A stretch of DNA of 64,000 bases from Actinoplanes ianthinogenes (GCF_018324205.1 NZ_AP023356.1:6387501-6451500); one strand, 5' to 3'. Positions 54,201-61,300 are shown, counted from the first letter of the stretch. The notes: generated from the sequence alone by a model not told the origin. Numbers and translations are program-made.

Positions 54201-54739
54201 GCACCGGGAGCGCCAGGGGCACCGGGACCACGACGGGGACCTTCGGGCTGCTGCGGAACCCGAGCCGCCCCAGAAGACCGCCCCGGCGAAACCGGAGCCG
54301 ACGAAGGCCGCCCCGGCGAGACCGGCGCCGCCGACCCGGGCACGCGCGCGTGCCCGGGCGTCACCGGCACCGACGGAGCCCCACGCCCGTAGACCGGCAC
54401 CGCCCCACGCCGCTGATCCGGCGCGCCCCCATAGGGCATCGGCCGGTTCCACGACGGATCGTTCTGCGCGTCACGGGGCGGGCTGACCACGTACCTCTGC
54501 GGGTCCTCAGCCGGAACCCGGCCGCGACCCTGCGCCGAACCGCCCTCCGGAGCCGAGCTGACCGGCGCGGACGAACCACGGGACGCCTCGTAGACCGGGG
54601 TGTGCACGGCCTTGCGGCGGCCCGGGTCGCCCGGGTAGCGCTGACCGGGAAGTGGTTCCCACTCCCAGGTGATCTCGTACACCCACGCCGGTTCGTCGTC
54701 CCAGCCTTCCGCACCCGGGCGGGAGCTCCAACCGTTCAT
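48251..54739 (-). CDS. giant repeat protein with TPR and WG-repeat C-terminus (2162 aa)
   Basis: The frame is open from 54847, but ATG 54739 gives the natural start MNGWSSRPG; no ribosome binding site is obvious, so this is uncertain. The first 60 residues are Trp-rich (WVYEITWEWEPLPGQ). About 1650 residues of low-complexity sequence follow: Pro/Gly and collagen-like GAPGA units, Gln-His-Gly-Arg-Pro heptads, acidic stretches, Ser-Ala-Pro-Val units and 15-residue TEKSADDRERTADPR units. The last 420 residues are folded, with TPR-like helices (about 1740-1900) and then WG-type beta repeats (GGWGAVDRHGRIAVQPKY and GRWGALDRQGRPLVET). There is no signal peptide or TM, so it is cytosolic. The role is unknown. 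It stands alone on the minus strand, divergent from the ABC genes. Confidence 0.75.
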   Translation of the reverse strand: MNGWSSRPGAEGWDDEPAWVYEITWEWEPLPGQRYPGDPGRRKAVHTPVYEASRGSSAPVSSAPEGGSAQGRGRVPAEDPQRYVVSPPRDAQNDPSWNRPMPYGGAPDQRRGAVPVYGRGAPSVPVTPGHARVPGSAAPVSPGRPSSAPVSPGRSSGAARVPQQPEGPRRGPGAPGAPGAPGAPGAAGAPGAAGAPGAAGAPGAPGGPGAAGGPGSQQPWGREGGPGFGNRPVSPPPGRGGFGPGQQGGAQVPPGPRGPVPPGGPQGRRPMPEQGGRPSYDQHGRPVSGQQGRPLSDQHGRPLPDQHGRPLPEQHGRPLSDQHGRPLPEQHGRPQEQHGRPQEQHGWAQEQHARPQEQHGWASEQYGRGGAEQQRGGGPRPVSPAGQGYGSARPVPPEAFPARQGRGPDSPFDLRPAPPERNSPAPARPAAQPTRMTPQQPVVPPAAVYPAVPGQAPGHPGQQPAGPGRPPMAPGQASAVPGQVSAVPGFGHPGQAPTAPVAPVSGPVVHGQAAAPVSGPVFPGQAAAPVSGVAVPGAGDEYEERTRPLDPRRVVQPMRPESARVAEPVERHDEPTRPFDPRRVDLDASGSHQRAGVDGPFLPDDRTQAIDTSGVDLNAYRAPQQGGGAPFAPEERTQAIDPRRIGPDVPGREQQLGGPATAASGAATSFGSPAAPFAEADAPVTGAPVAPDAVAAPEPVATPDPIAAAEPVAGEARGLGWLLSMSGLGAETPLPDTSTVAESETAETEERPAGWFAPGLEDEQEATSEEAAGAPSDDALGTSDLAPDTSEFAADTSDTAPDTSEFASEALSEFASDDASGAASDHASGAASDHASGAASDHASGAGSLDASGAGSDDVSGAGSLDAAGTAVGSVSGGGFGAGSSDEAEEAEVGTTDGIVETGGAEETGFATEAGWGAPAVVVDTTLAVSTAAGEGDSVADDPGTGGSDAGDPDAGRWAAGDPGTGVEARAADAEPGGGASVAGTHEGSSYPETPVGMFPWDVRPVSGGHSHALPDDELSAGDYQDFADHDGSGSPAGAGRHERFADERPGRHESADSDHPVSGHHTAADLGDDGLRPISALPVSAVPVSAAPTSAIPASAAPTSAIPASAAPTSAIPASAAPTSAIPVSAMPAPEAPTSAIPASAIPTSADPASAIPSPTDPTSAVPVSAPAAAFPTSAVPVSAAPDSAAPTSAAPVSAAPVSAAPVSAAPVSATPVSAAPVSAAPVSAAPVSAAPVSAAPVSEASVSGAAPVAGGFVVDQTADVGSVFEGSAAAFGVEGAARVPDWPPTGSHAANTDVASRSDLGGSGNTPTDVAADARGDLNTGFESDASADFETVAAAGVGSDFESEATAEVDADRQAGATDEAGSDYQAGVTAEVGSGHPAGATAEMGSDYPAGATAEVGSGHLDGATAEVGSDYPAGATAELGSGHEAGPGDRGLVGEVGFARDGGLSTGTASAGAGPVAGDVHDTSDPGSTAAHHHGGTGPAHTLADDTATDAAAVSSIVDGLPADGTDSESATEAHAADAMADPDPGIGLEAAETALTAPVTPDVTPVWAAGTPTASAISETVAAAAEGAPDRAEEPVAATAEEAIEEPVGAPTESAAASAAETAATAPEHAGEAVTAPAGTARAHAGEPAEVTVTAADGMADDRTENAAAGRDVAADLRTEKSADDRERTADPRTEESADDRERTADPRTEKSADDGERTAGRVVADVAPVRQRRDQQAPADRRRADPEQILASYPWMFDPATLRERVDEPDRLWDVADRLTDRLEFAERDTVRAGLLSLRAVVSRVLGELDDALADGREAVRHAEASGAARTIAIAQARLAHVLQWRGEFGEADRLYAQADSVELPARLRAEIRELAGRSAFDQGRFLEAVNHFERALDLCQGGDPELVERVELALDVMARRSGDGWGPYPRSRDQVLGLPPAPTPLRDDGTTLWGYAAAVEPRYAEAQPFAEGVAWVRRPDSAAWELIDPSGQVLIGADSGYLAAGRFAEGLAWVTRDTEGGWFAIDRNNRLVVPGGFEEIRPFRRGLALFRRGGWGAVDRHGRIAVQPKYRQFATVLSAGGPIDGFSDEGLAVIDAGTGLGVVDRAGQPVVPPVHKAVVIHPSAFLIADEAGRWGALDRQGRPLVETRYVERADAIDEVVRLLPDGRPVL
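49610..49770 (-). repeat. 45-bp tandem repeat (coding)
   Basis: About three and a half units of 45 bp encode ERTADPRTEKSADDR. The units are nearly identical, with a TTTTTCGGTACGG core on the plus strand. It lies just before the TPR domain of the giant protein. Confidence 0.7.
50990..51500 (-). repeat. Ala/Pro/Ser repeat tract (15-bp and 45-bp units, coding)
   Basis: On the minus strand the tract encodes VSAAP pentads (15 bp) from about 50990 to 51200 and TSAIPASAAP-type units (30-45 bp) from about 51265 to 51500. The plus strand shows them as GAGACGGGAGCAGCC and GGGATGGCCGAAGTCGG. A long, hydrophobic-poor spacer is implied. Confidence 0.75.
53690..53905 (-). repeat. Gln-His-Gly-Arg-Pro repeat (coding)
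   Basis: Units of 7-9 residues (DQHGRPLPE and EQHGRPQ types) repeat at least ten times. They lie in the N-terminal third of the giant protein and are His- and Arg-rich, so this part could bind metal or nucleic acid; that is inference. Confidence 0.7.
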
Positions 54740-54876
54740 CGGGCGTCCAGGCCCGGCGATTGGCAACGCTCCGTCACGGCGAACTCCAACGTGTGAAAAA
54801 CGAGCCGTGGCCGACCGGGGATCCCGGGTACAGTCTCCCGGCTCCACTGCGGGTGTGTGGGAAGGAGATTAGCGGC

Positions 54877-55737
54877 GTGTCCGGGAAGGGCGCCAGCGTG
54901 CTCACGATCTCAACGGTTGGTCCGTTAAGGGGATGGGTCGCTACTTTCGGTGCACTGGTCGGGTCGGGTTTCCGGCGCTACACCACCTATCGTCAAGCCA
55001 CCATAGCCGGAACGTTCACCAACGTGGTCTTCGGCTACCTCCGCTGTTACGTGCTGCTCGCGGTGGCTGCGAGCGCTCCCGGCGGCCGTCCCGCGGGGTA
55101 CGACCCGCAGCAGCTCGCCACCTACGTCTGGCTCGGCCAGGGTCTACTCAGCGTGGTGCTGCTGTGGGGCTGGGCGGACCTCGCCGAGCGGATCCGCACC
55201 GGTGACGTCGCAGCCGATCTGTTACGTCCGGTCGCCCCGCTCACCGCTTACCTCGCCGCGGACCTGGGCCGGGCCGGGCACGCGATGCTGACCCGGTTCG
55301 TCGTGCCGGTGGTGGTCGGAGTGCTCTGCTTCCCGCTGCGGATACCGACCCGCTGGCAGACGGTCCCGCTGTTCCTGGCCTCGGTGCTGCTCGCGGTGAT
55401 CGTCAGTTTCGGCTGCCGCTACCTGGTGAACACCACCGCGTACTGGCTGCACGACGCCCGCGGCCCGATCATGCTGTGGGTGCTCGGCGCCGGTGTGCTG
55501 GGCGGCCTCTACTTCCCGCTGCGCATGCTGCCGGAGTGGCTGGCCGTCACGCTCTGGGTGGCCACCCCGATGCCGAGCCTGTTGCAGACGCCGCTGGACG
55601 TGGCCGCCGAGCGGGACGGCCTGGCGCTCCAGGCCGGGCTGGTCGGGGTGCAGGCCTGCTGGGCGGTGGGGCTGCTGCTCCTGGCCCGGCTGGTGCAGCG
55701 GCGGGCCGAGCGGCGCCTGGTGGTGCAGGGTGGGTGA
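54877..55737 (+). CDS. ABC-2 type exporter permease 1 (COG4587-like)
   Basis: GTG 54877 has AAGGAG about 9 nt upstream; frames further up were dropped. The 286-residue protein has six TM helices, beginning with a cytosolic RGWVATFGALVGSGFRRYTTYRQA and first TM near residue 35. The pattern and neighbours match the permease pair COG4587/COG3694 that works with a COG4586 ATPase. The 3' end overlaps the next permease by 8 nt. The substrate is unknown. Confidence 0.85.
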   Translation: MSGKGASVLTISTVGPLRGWVATFGALVGSGFRRYTTYRQATIAGTFTNVVFGYLRCYVLLAVAASAPGGRPAGYDPQQLATYVWLGQGLLSVVLLWGWADLAERIRTGDVAADLLRPVAPLTAYLAADLGRAGHAMLTRFVVPVVVGVLCFPLRIPTRWQTVPLFLASVLLAVIVSFGCRYLVNTTAYWLHDARGPIMLWVLGAGVLGGLYFPLRMLPEWLAVTLWVATPMPSLLQTPLDVAAERDGLALQAGLVGVQACWAVGLLLLARLVQRRAERRLVVQGG

Positions 55738-56530
55738 GCTGCGTGCCTACGCCGCGCTGGCGGGGGCCCAGATCCGCTCGGTCGTCTCCTACCGCACCTC
55801 GTTCCTGGTCGAGGTGCTGAGCAACGTCGGCTCCACGGTCTTCGACGTGCTCACCGTGCTGGTGCTGTTCCGGGCAACCGACACGCTGGGCGGGTTCACC
55901 TTCGCCGAGGCGCTGCTGATGACCGGCATCACGGCGGCCGGGTTCGCGGTGGCCGACTTCACCATCGGCAGCATCGACCGGCTCAAGACCCACGTCCGGG
56001 CCGGGACCCTGGACGCCGTGCTGGTCCGGCCGCTGCCCGCGCTGCCTCAGCTGCTGCTGATGGACCTGCCGCTCCGCAAGGCGCTGCGGGTGGTCTTCGG
56101 TTTCGTCGTGCTGGGCGTCGCGATCAGCCTGAACACCATCGACTGGACGCCGGCCCGGCTGGTGCTGATCACCGTGGCGCCGCTGTCCTGTGCCGTGTTC
56201 ATGAGCGCGATCTTCGTGATCAGCGCGAGCCTGGCCTTCTGGTGGGTGGACTCGGGGGAGCTGGGCAGCGCCTTCACCTACGGCGGGCGGGACTTCGCGT
56301 CGTACCCGATCACGGTCTACGGCCCGGTCTTCCGCAACCTGTTCGCGTACACCCTGGGTTTCGCCTTCGTCGCCTACCAACCGGCCCTGGCCCTGCTCGG
56401 CCGCCCGGACCCGCTGGGTCTGCCGGCCTGGGCCGGCTTCGCCTCTCCGCTGGTCGCGCTCGCCGCGGCCACCGTCGCCGCCACCGTCTGGCGCGTCGGC
56501 CTCCGTCACTACAGGAGCACCGGCTCATGA
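55730..56530 (+). CDS. ABC-2 type exporter permease 2 (COG3694-like)
   Basis: GTG 55730 (GELRAYAALAGAQIRS) is the likely start; the open frame runs further up inside the first permease gene. The 266-residue protein has six TM helices. YRTSFLVEVLSNVGSTVFD and GGRDFASYPITVYGPVFRN are typical of this permease family. It overlaps the upstream gene by 8 nt and the ATPase gene by 4 nt (ATGA), so all three are translationally coupled. Confidence 0.85.
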   Translation: MGELRAYAALAGAQIRSVVSYRTSFLVEVLSNVGSTVFDVLTVLVLFRATDTLGGFTFAEALLMTGITAAGFAVADFTIGSIDRLKTHVRAGTLDAVLVRPLPALPQLLLMDLPLRKALRVVFGFVVLGVAISLNTIDWTPARLVLITVAPLSCAVFMSAIFVISASLAFWWVDSGELGSAFTYGGRDFASYPITVYGPVFRNLFAYTLGFAFVAYQPALALLGRPDPLGLPAWAGFASPLVALAAATVAATVWRVGLRHYRSTGS

Positions 56531-57474
56531 TCAAGACCAAGGACCTTCGAAAGACCTTCGACGTACGCGTGAAGCGCGGCCGGTTCCGCCGCGAGAAACG
56601 CACCGTGGAGGCGGTCGCCGGGGTGACCCTGACCATCGAGCCGGGCGAGATGGTCGGCTACATCGGCCCGAACGGCGCCGGCAAGTCCACCACCCTGAAG
56701 ATGCTGACCGGCGTGCTCACCCCGTCCAGCGGCGACGTGGAGGTGTGCGGCCTGCGCCCGGTCCCGCAGCGCACCCGGCTGGCGCTCGGCATCGGGGTGG
56801 TCTTCGGCCAGCGCTCGCAGCTCTGGTGGGATCTGCCGCTGCACGAGTCGTTCACGCTGCTGCGGCACATCTACCGGGTGCCCGCCGCGGAGCACCGGGA
56901 CCGGCTGCGCCGCTGCCGCGAGCTGCTCGACCTGGACGACTTCCTGGACACCCCGGTCCGGCAGCTGTCGCTGGGCCAGCGGATGCGCGGCGAACTGACC
57001 GCGGCGCTGCTGCACGGCCCGCGGGTGCTGTTCCTGGACGAGCCGACGATCGGCCTGGACGTGGTCAGCAAGCAGGCGGTCCGCTCCTTCCTGGCCGAGC
57101 TGGGCGCCACCGGCGACGTCACGCTGGTGCTGACCACCCACGACCTGGCCGACATCGAGCGGCTCTGCGAGCGGCTGGTGGTGATCGACCACGGCCGGGT
57201 GGTGCACGACGGCACGATCGAGGCGCTGCACGCCCGGTACGGCTCCCGCCGCAGCCTGGTCGCCGACCTCGCGACACCGCTGCCGCCGGAGTTCCGGCTG
57301 CCCGGGGCGACGCTGGTCGACGTCGAGGCCGACCGGCACCGGGTGACGTTCGCGCTGGACGGCGTGACGGCGGGCGAGGCCGTCGCCCAGCTGGTGGCGG
57401 CGGTGCCGATCCGGGATCTCTCGGTGGTCGAGCCGGACATCGAGGACGTGGTCGCCCGGCTGTACGCCGGGTAG
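56527..57474 (+). CDS. ABC exporter ATP-binding protein (COG4586-like)
   Basis: A 315-residue ATPase. Walker A is GPNGAGKSTTLKML, the signature LSLGQRMRGELTAALLHGP, Walker B VLFLDEPTIGLDVVSK, and the H-loop is in LVLTTHDLAD. The C-terminal 80 residues are the extra domain usual for this class. It powers the two permeases encoded upstream. All nucleotide-binding motifs are intact. The system is likely an exporter or a lipid/peptide transporter, but the substrate is not evident. Confidence 0.93.
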   Translation: MIKTKDLRKTFDVRVKRGRFRREKRTVEAVAGVTLTIEPGEMVGYIGPNGAGKSTTLKMLTGVLTPSSGDVEVCGLRPVPQRTRLALGIGVVFGQRSQLWWDLPLHESFTLLRHIYRVPAAEHRDRLRRCRELLDLDDFLDTPVRQLSLGQRMRGELTAALLHGPRVLFLDEPTIGLDVVSKQAVRSFLAELGATGDVTLVLTTHDLADIERLCERLVVIDHGRVVHDGTIEALHARYGSRRSLVADLATPLPPEFRLPGATLVDVEADRHRVTFALDGVTAGEAVAQLVAAVPIRDLSVVEPDIEDVVARLYAG

Positions 57475-57537
57475 CGAATCGGGTGCGGTCCGGCGGTCCT
57501 GCTTCGCCACCCGCCCCGGGCGGCGATGGTGCGCGGC

Positions 57538-58854
57538 ATGAGACGACGAGCCCTGGCCGCCGCCGTGGCCGCCCTGCTGCTGGCCGCCGGGATCGCCGCG
57601 CCGGCCCGCGGCGCCGCCGCCGAGTTGGTGCTCAACGGCTCCGCCCTGCGGGACCTGACCGGCTGGACCGCGGCCGGGCAGTCCGGCGAGGTGGACGTGC
57701 GCCGGGTGACCGGCCTGCGCGGCGCGCCGGCCGGTACCGCGGTCCAGCTGAGCCGGCCGGCCGCGTCCGGCGCCTGGGCCTTCGCCCTGGCGCGGCTGAC
57801 CGGCGGGTTCGTCCCCGGCCGCAGTTACCGGATGACGGTGTGGGCCCGGGACACGGCCGGCACCGGAAGCCGGCTCGGCATGCTGCTCGCCAACGGCGCC
57901 TGGGAGCACCGCCCGGCCGGCGTCATCGAGTTCGGCACCCTGGCCGGCACCGGCTGGCGCCGGATGACCCGGACCTTGGTGGCCACCTCGGCCGGCGCGG
58001 CGGACACCGGGTTCTACCTGAGCCTGCCGGCCGGTGGGCCGTTCACGATCCAGGTGACCGGGCTGACCGTGCAGGCGGTGACCGCCCCGCTGCCGGCCCG
58101 GGTCTCCGGCGCGCCGTCCCGGGTGATCACGTTCGCCGGGGCGGCCGGCTCGGCACCGGACAGCCGGGTCTGGAACCACGACCTCGGCGCCGGCGGATGG
58201 GGCAACGGTGAGCTGCAGACGTACACCTCGAGCGGCGACAACGTGCGGCTGGACGGCGCCGGGCGGCTGCTGATCACCGTACGGCGGGACGAGCGGGGCG
58301 GTCTCACCAGCGCCCGGCTGACCACCCGGGGCAAGGTCGCGGTGCCGGCCGGTTCGTACGTCGAAGCCTCCCTGACCGCCCCGGTCGGCGCCGGCGTCTG
58401 GCCGGCGTTCTGGCTGCTCGGCACGTCGATGGAGAAGGTCGGCTGGCCGGCCTGCGGCGAGCTGGACGTCTTCGAGGGCACCGGCGCGGAACCCACCCTG
58501 GCCAAGTCCGCCGCGCACCTGCCGGACGCGGCGGACCCGCGGCTGGACCGGCCGTACGACTGGGGTGAGGGCGGAGCCACCACCGACCTCGGCGTGCCGC
58601 TGGATGCCGGCCCCCACCGGTTCGGGGTCTACTTCGACGCGACCGTGGTCCGCTTCTTCCTCGACCGGAAGCCGACCATGACCCTCTGGGCGTCCGACGC
58701 GGTCGTCTCGGGCCGCTCCTGGACCTTTGGCAAGCCGCAGTTCCTCCTGGTCAACGTCGCGGTCGCGGGCGACGTGGACTCGTCCGCGACGAGCTTCCCG
58801 CGCACCATGACGGTCGGCCCGATCTCCATCTGGACCGGCGGGGTGCCCGCCTAG
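57538..58854 (+). CDS. secreted GH16 glycoside hydrolase
   Basis: A 438-residue secreted enzyme with a signal peptide (about 1-26, RRRALAAAVAALLLAAG). A carbohydrate-binding-like beta-sandwich occupies about 30-190 (CBM4/9-type). A GH16 catalytic domain follows (about 200-435). The signature ExDxxE is GELDVFEG, with both glutamates, and WPAFWLLG and FLLVNVAVAGD are family stretches. It probably cuts beta-1,3- or beta-1,3/1,4-glucan, as in related laminarinases. ATG 57538 was preferred to 57526 because it begins the signal peptide; no ribosome binding site decides it. The 3' end overlaps the XRE gene by 4 nt. Confidence 0.88.
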   Translation: MRRRALAAAVAALLLAAGIAAPARGAAAELVLNGSALRDLTGWTAAGQSGEVDVRRVTGLRGAPAGTAVQLSRPAASGAWAFALARLTGGFVPGRSYRMTVWARDTAGTGSRLGMLLANGAWEHRPAGVIEFGTLAGTGWRRMTRTLVATSAGAADTGFYLSLPAGGPFTIQVTGLTVQAVTAPLPARVSGAPSRVITFAGAAGSAPDSRVWNHDLGAGGWGNGELQTYTSSGDNVRLDGAGRLLITVRRDERGGLTSARLTTRGKVAVPAGSYVEASLTAPVGAGVWPAFWLLGTSMEKVGWPACGELDVFEGTGAEPTLAKSAAHLPDAADPRLDRPYDWGEGGATTDLGVPLDAGPHRFGVYFDATVVRFFLDRKPTMTLWASDAVVSGRSWTFGKPQFLLVNVAVAGDVDSSATSFPRTMTVGPISIWTGGVPA

Positions 58855-59408
58855 CGGTGCTCCATCACGAGCATCGCCCAGGACGGCTCCAACGCCTCGT
58901 AGCGGTGCGGGACGTCGCCCGGGAAGGACACGTAGTCGCCCGGCCCGACCTCGATCGGCTCCTCGACCGGCCCGGTCCGGATCCGGCCGGCGCCCACCAC
59001 GATGTGCTCGACGGTGCCTGGGATGTGCGCCTCGGCCTCCCGGGCCTCGCCCGGCTCCAGCTCCATCAGGTACAGGTCGCGCCGGGTGTGCGGGGATCCG
59101 GTGGCCAGCAGCGTGGCGACGAAGTCGGCCCGGTCGGCGCGCAGCCGGGTGGTGCCCTCGCCGGCCCGGATCACCCGCACCCGGGTCGGCTCCGGCTCGA
59201 CCAGCCTGCTGAACGGCACCCCGAGCGCCACCCCGAGCGCCCACAGCGTCTCGATGCTGGGGTTCCCGCTGCCCGCCTCCAGCTGCGACAACGTGGACTT
59301 GGCCAGGCCGGCGCGGCGGGCCAGTTCGGCCAGCGAGATCCCGGCCCGGTCCCGCTCGCGGCGCAGGGCGGCGGCGATGACGGCGAGCGGCGGTGCCGGT
59401 TGTTCCAT
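58851..59408 (-). CDS. XRE-type HTH / cupin regulator
   Basis: A 185-residue regulator with an N-terminal XRE helix-turn-helix (about 15-68, ISLAELARRAGLAKSTLSQLE) and a C-terminal cupin domain (about 95-180, VEHIVVGAGRIRTG and FPGDVPHRYEAL). ATG 59408 has GGAG upstream; 59423 is an alternative giving five more residues. Proteins of this type sense a small molecule in the cupin and often control an adjacent divergent transporter. The divergent azlC and the CGTTCG/CGAACG sites between them fit that model. Confidence 0.88.
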   Translation of the reverse strand: MEQPAPPLAVIAAALRRERDRAGISLAELARRAGLAKSTLSQLEAGSGNPSIETLWALGVALGVPFSRLVEPEPTRVRVIRAGEGTTRLRADRADFVATLLATGSPHTRRDLYLMELEPGEAREAEAHIPGTVEHIVVGAGRIRTGPVEEPIEVGPGDYVSFPGDVPHRYEALEPSWAMLVMEHR

Positions 59409-59432
59409 GGGCGTTCGCTCCATCGGTCGAAT

Positions 59433-59477
59433 CGTTCGGTTTGACGAACGCTTCGCGTTCGTTCAGCATGACGAACT
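59433..59477. promoter_or_regulatory. operator-like inverted repeats between regulator and azlC
   Basis: CGTTCG (59433-59438) and CGAACG (59445-59450) form an inverted repeat. GAACGCTTCGCGTTC overlaps it as a second one, and a further GAAC lies at 59473. The sites sit in the divergent promoter, so they probably bind the XRE-cupin regulator. Confidence 0.55.
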
Positions 59478-60443
59478 ATGGGTACGGTATATCGAACGCA
59501 AGCCCGCCCCCGCGACGTGGCGGCCCTGGCCGCGGCGACCCTCGCGGTGGGCGCCTCGTTCGGCGCGATCACCGTCGGGTACGCCCTGCCGGTGTGGCTC
59601 GCCCCGCTGATGTCGGTGGTGGTCTTCGCCGGCGGCGCCCAGTTCCTGGCCGTCGGCCTGTTCGCGGCCGGCAACCCGGTCGCCGCGGTCCTCGCCGGCC
59701 TGCTGCTCAACGCCCGCCACCTGCCGTTCGGCCTGGCGGTCGCGGACACCCTCGGCACCCGCTGGCGCGACCGGCTGATCGGCAGCCACCTGATGACCGA
59801 CGAGGTGGTCGCCTTCACCCTGGCCGAACAGACCCCGGCCGCCCGCCGCCGGGTCTACTGGCTGGTCGCCGTCTCCCTGGTCATCTCCTGGAACGCCGGC
59901 GTGATCCTGGGTGTCCTCCTCGGCGGTGCCACCGGCGACCCCAACGCCTTTGGCCTGGACGCCGCGTTCCCCGCGGGCTTGATCGCCCTGATCCTCCCGT
60001 CGTTGCGCGACCGGGACACCCGCCTGGTCGCCCTCACCGGAGCCGCCCTGGCCGTCCTGCTGACCCCGGTGCTCCCGGCCGGCCTCCCGGTGCTGGCCGC
60101 CCTCCTGGGCCTCCTGGTCCTCCTGGTCCCCGCAGTCCGCCACCCCAGAGCCACGACCGAACCGCTCCCGGCCGAGGCCGCGACCGAACCGCTTCCGGCC
60201 GCCGTCGCGACCGAACCGTTGCCGGCCGCCGTCGCGACCGAACCGCTTCCGGTCGCCGCCGCAAGCGAACCGCTTCCGGCCGCCGTCGCGACCGAAACGC
60301 TCCCGGCCGAGGCCGCGACCGAACCCCTTCCGGTCGCCGCCGCGATCGGGCCGCTTCCGGTCGCCGCCGCAAGCGAACCGCTCCCGGCCGGCGTCCTTCC
60401 GGTCACCGGATCGACCATGCGTGTCCAGGAGAACCGATGCTGA
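59478..60443 (+). CDS. azlC: AzlC family branched-chain amino acid exporter subunit
   Basis: A 321-residue subunit. ATG 59478 begins MGTVYRTQARPRDVAAL. About five or more TM helices follow to residue 215 with AzlC features: SFGAITVGYALPVWLAP, FAGGAQFLAVGL and LLNARHLPFGLAVAD. AzlCD exports branched-chain amino acids or analogues (family knowledge). Residues 225-305 are an unusual tail of nine 9-residue repeats (ATEPLPAAV type). The stop overlaps azlD by 7 nt. Regulation is probably by the divergent XRE-cupin protein. Confidence 0.88.
   Translation: MGTVYRTQARPRDVAALAAATLAVGASFGAITVGYALPVWLAPLMSVVVFAGGAQFLAVGLFAAGNPVAAVLAGLLLNARHLPFGLAVADTLGTRWRDRLIGSHLMTDEVVAFTLAEQTPAARRRVYWLVAVSLVISWNAGVILGVLLGGATGDPNAFGLDAAFPAGLIALILPSLRDRDTRLVALTGAALAVLLTPVLPAGLPVLAALLGLLVLLVPAVRHPRATTEPLPAEAATEPLPAAVATEPLPAAVATEPLPVAAASEPLPAAVATETLPAEAATEPLPVAAAIGPLPVAAASEPLPAGVLPVTGSTMRVQENRC
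60151..60395 (+). repeat. 27-bp tandem repeat (coding, AzlC tail)
   Basis: Nine units of 27 bp encode A[TS]E[PT]LP followed by [AV][AEG][AV]. Such a tail is not part of normal AzlC proteins. Confidence 0.8.
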
Positions 60444-60745
60444 TCGCCGCCGTCATCGCCCTCGGCGTGGGCACCTACGCCATGCGCCTCAGCGGAGTCC
60501 TCCTCCGCGACCGTCTGGAACTCTCCCCAGCCGTCCAGCGCCTGCTCCCGATGGCCGCCGCAGCCCTGCTCGCGGCCCTCGCCGGCACCGCCACCCTGAT
60601 GGCCGGCACCGAGTTCGCCGGCGTAGCCCGCCCCGCCGGCGTAGCCGTAGGTGCCCTCCTGGCCTGGCGCAAGGTCCCGTTCGTCCTGGTCGTCATCGCC
60701 GCAGCCACCGTCGCCGCCCTGCTCCGCCTGGCCGGCCTCCCGTAG
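60437..60745 (+). CDS. azlD: AzlD family exporter subunit
   Basis: A 102-residue small membrane protein with about four hydrophobic segments, beginning MLIAAVIALGVGTYAMRLSG, with SPAVQRLLPMAAAALLAAL and a final segment ending AALLRLAGLP. This is the usual size and shape of AzlD, the partner of AzlC. ATG 60437 is preceded by CAGGAGA and overlaps the azlC stop, so both are translated together. Confidence 0.88.
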   Translation: MLIAAVIALGVGTYAMRLSGVLLRDRLELSPAVQRLLPMAAAALLAALAGTATLMAGTEFAGVARPAGVAVGALLAWRKVPFVLVVIAAATVAALLRLAGLP

Positions 60746-61233
60746 TCGGCAGACATCCCGCCGCTCCCGGCCCTCGCTCGCAGCCCACCCTCCCGAGGGG
60801 GACCTTCCTCGGACAGTGTGGCGGATTGTGGAGGGCATCGTCGGGCGGGCTGTGGACAACCTTGCACTGTGGATTCTCGGGAGTGGGCTGCGGCCGCCGC
60901 TCGCGGCCTGTGGCCTGGCGGGGTCGGCGTCCCAGGCAACGGAGCCGCGGCTCACTGTCGCGGCCGCCGGTAACGGCGCGAATGATCCGCGGTTACCAGC
61001 CGAGCGGTATCGGCGGGGCCGCAGGGGTGTTTCGACCGTGTAGAAAACGCCGCCAGCCGAGCGGTATCGGCCGGTCCGCAGGGTGTCCCGACCGTGCTGA
61101 GGCGCCGACAGCCGAGCGGTGCCACCCGGTCCGCAGGAGTGTCCCGACCGCTCAGGGGCGCGTCTTGACCACTGGCCGGCTGAGAGCGGCGACCGTGTCC
61201 ATGAACGGCGACCGGCCCCGCTTTGCACAAAGA
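60746..61233. other. intergenic region, no gene seen
   Basis: It holds one copy of the dispersed element (about 60794-60875; see 42597-42770) and three copies of a 55-57-bp repeat at 60997, 61054 and 61109, each beginning CAGCCGAGCGGT and containing GTCCGCAGG and CCCGACCG. No reading frame is convincing. Confidence 0.6.
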
Positions 61234-61278
61234 AGCGTCGCGTCCACGGACCCCACCGGGGGCCACGGACGCGACGCT
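61234..61278 (-). terminator. strong terminator downstream of DUF3043 gene
   Basis: AGCGTCGCGTCC (61234-61245) and GGACGCGACGCT (61267-61278) form a 12-bp perfect stem with further inner G/C pairing. On the minus strand it is followed by TTCTTTG. It sits 22 nt after the stop of the DUF3043 gene. Confidence 0.8.
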
Positions 61279-61300
61279 CAGGTCGTACCGAAAATGGGGT

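Noticed and set aside
51542..54796. 1084-codon plus-strand frame opposite the giant repeat protein
   Set aside because: Arg/Pro-rich low complexity; the minus frame leads continuously into TPR and WG domains.
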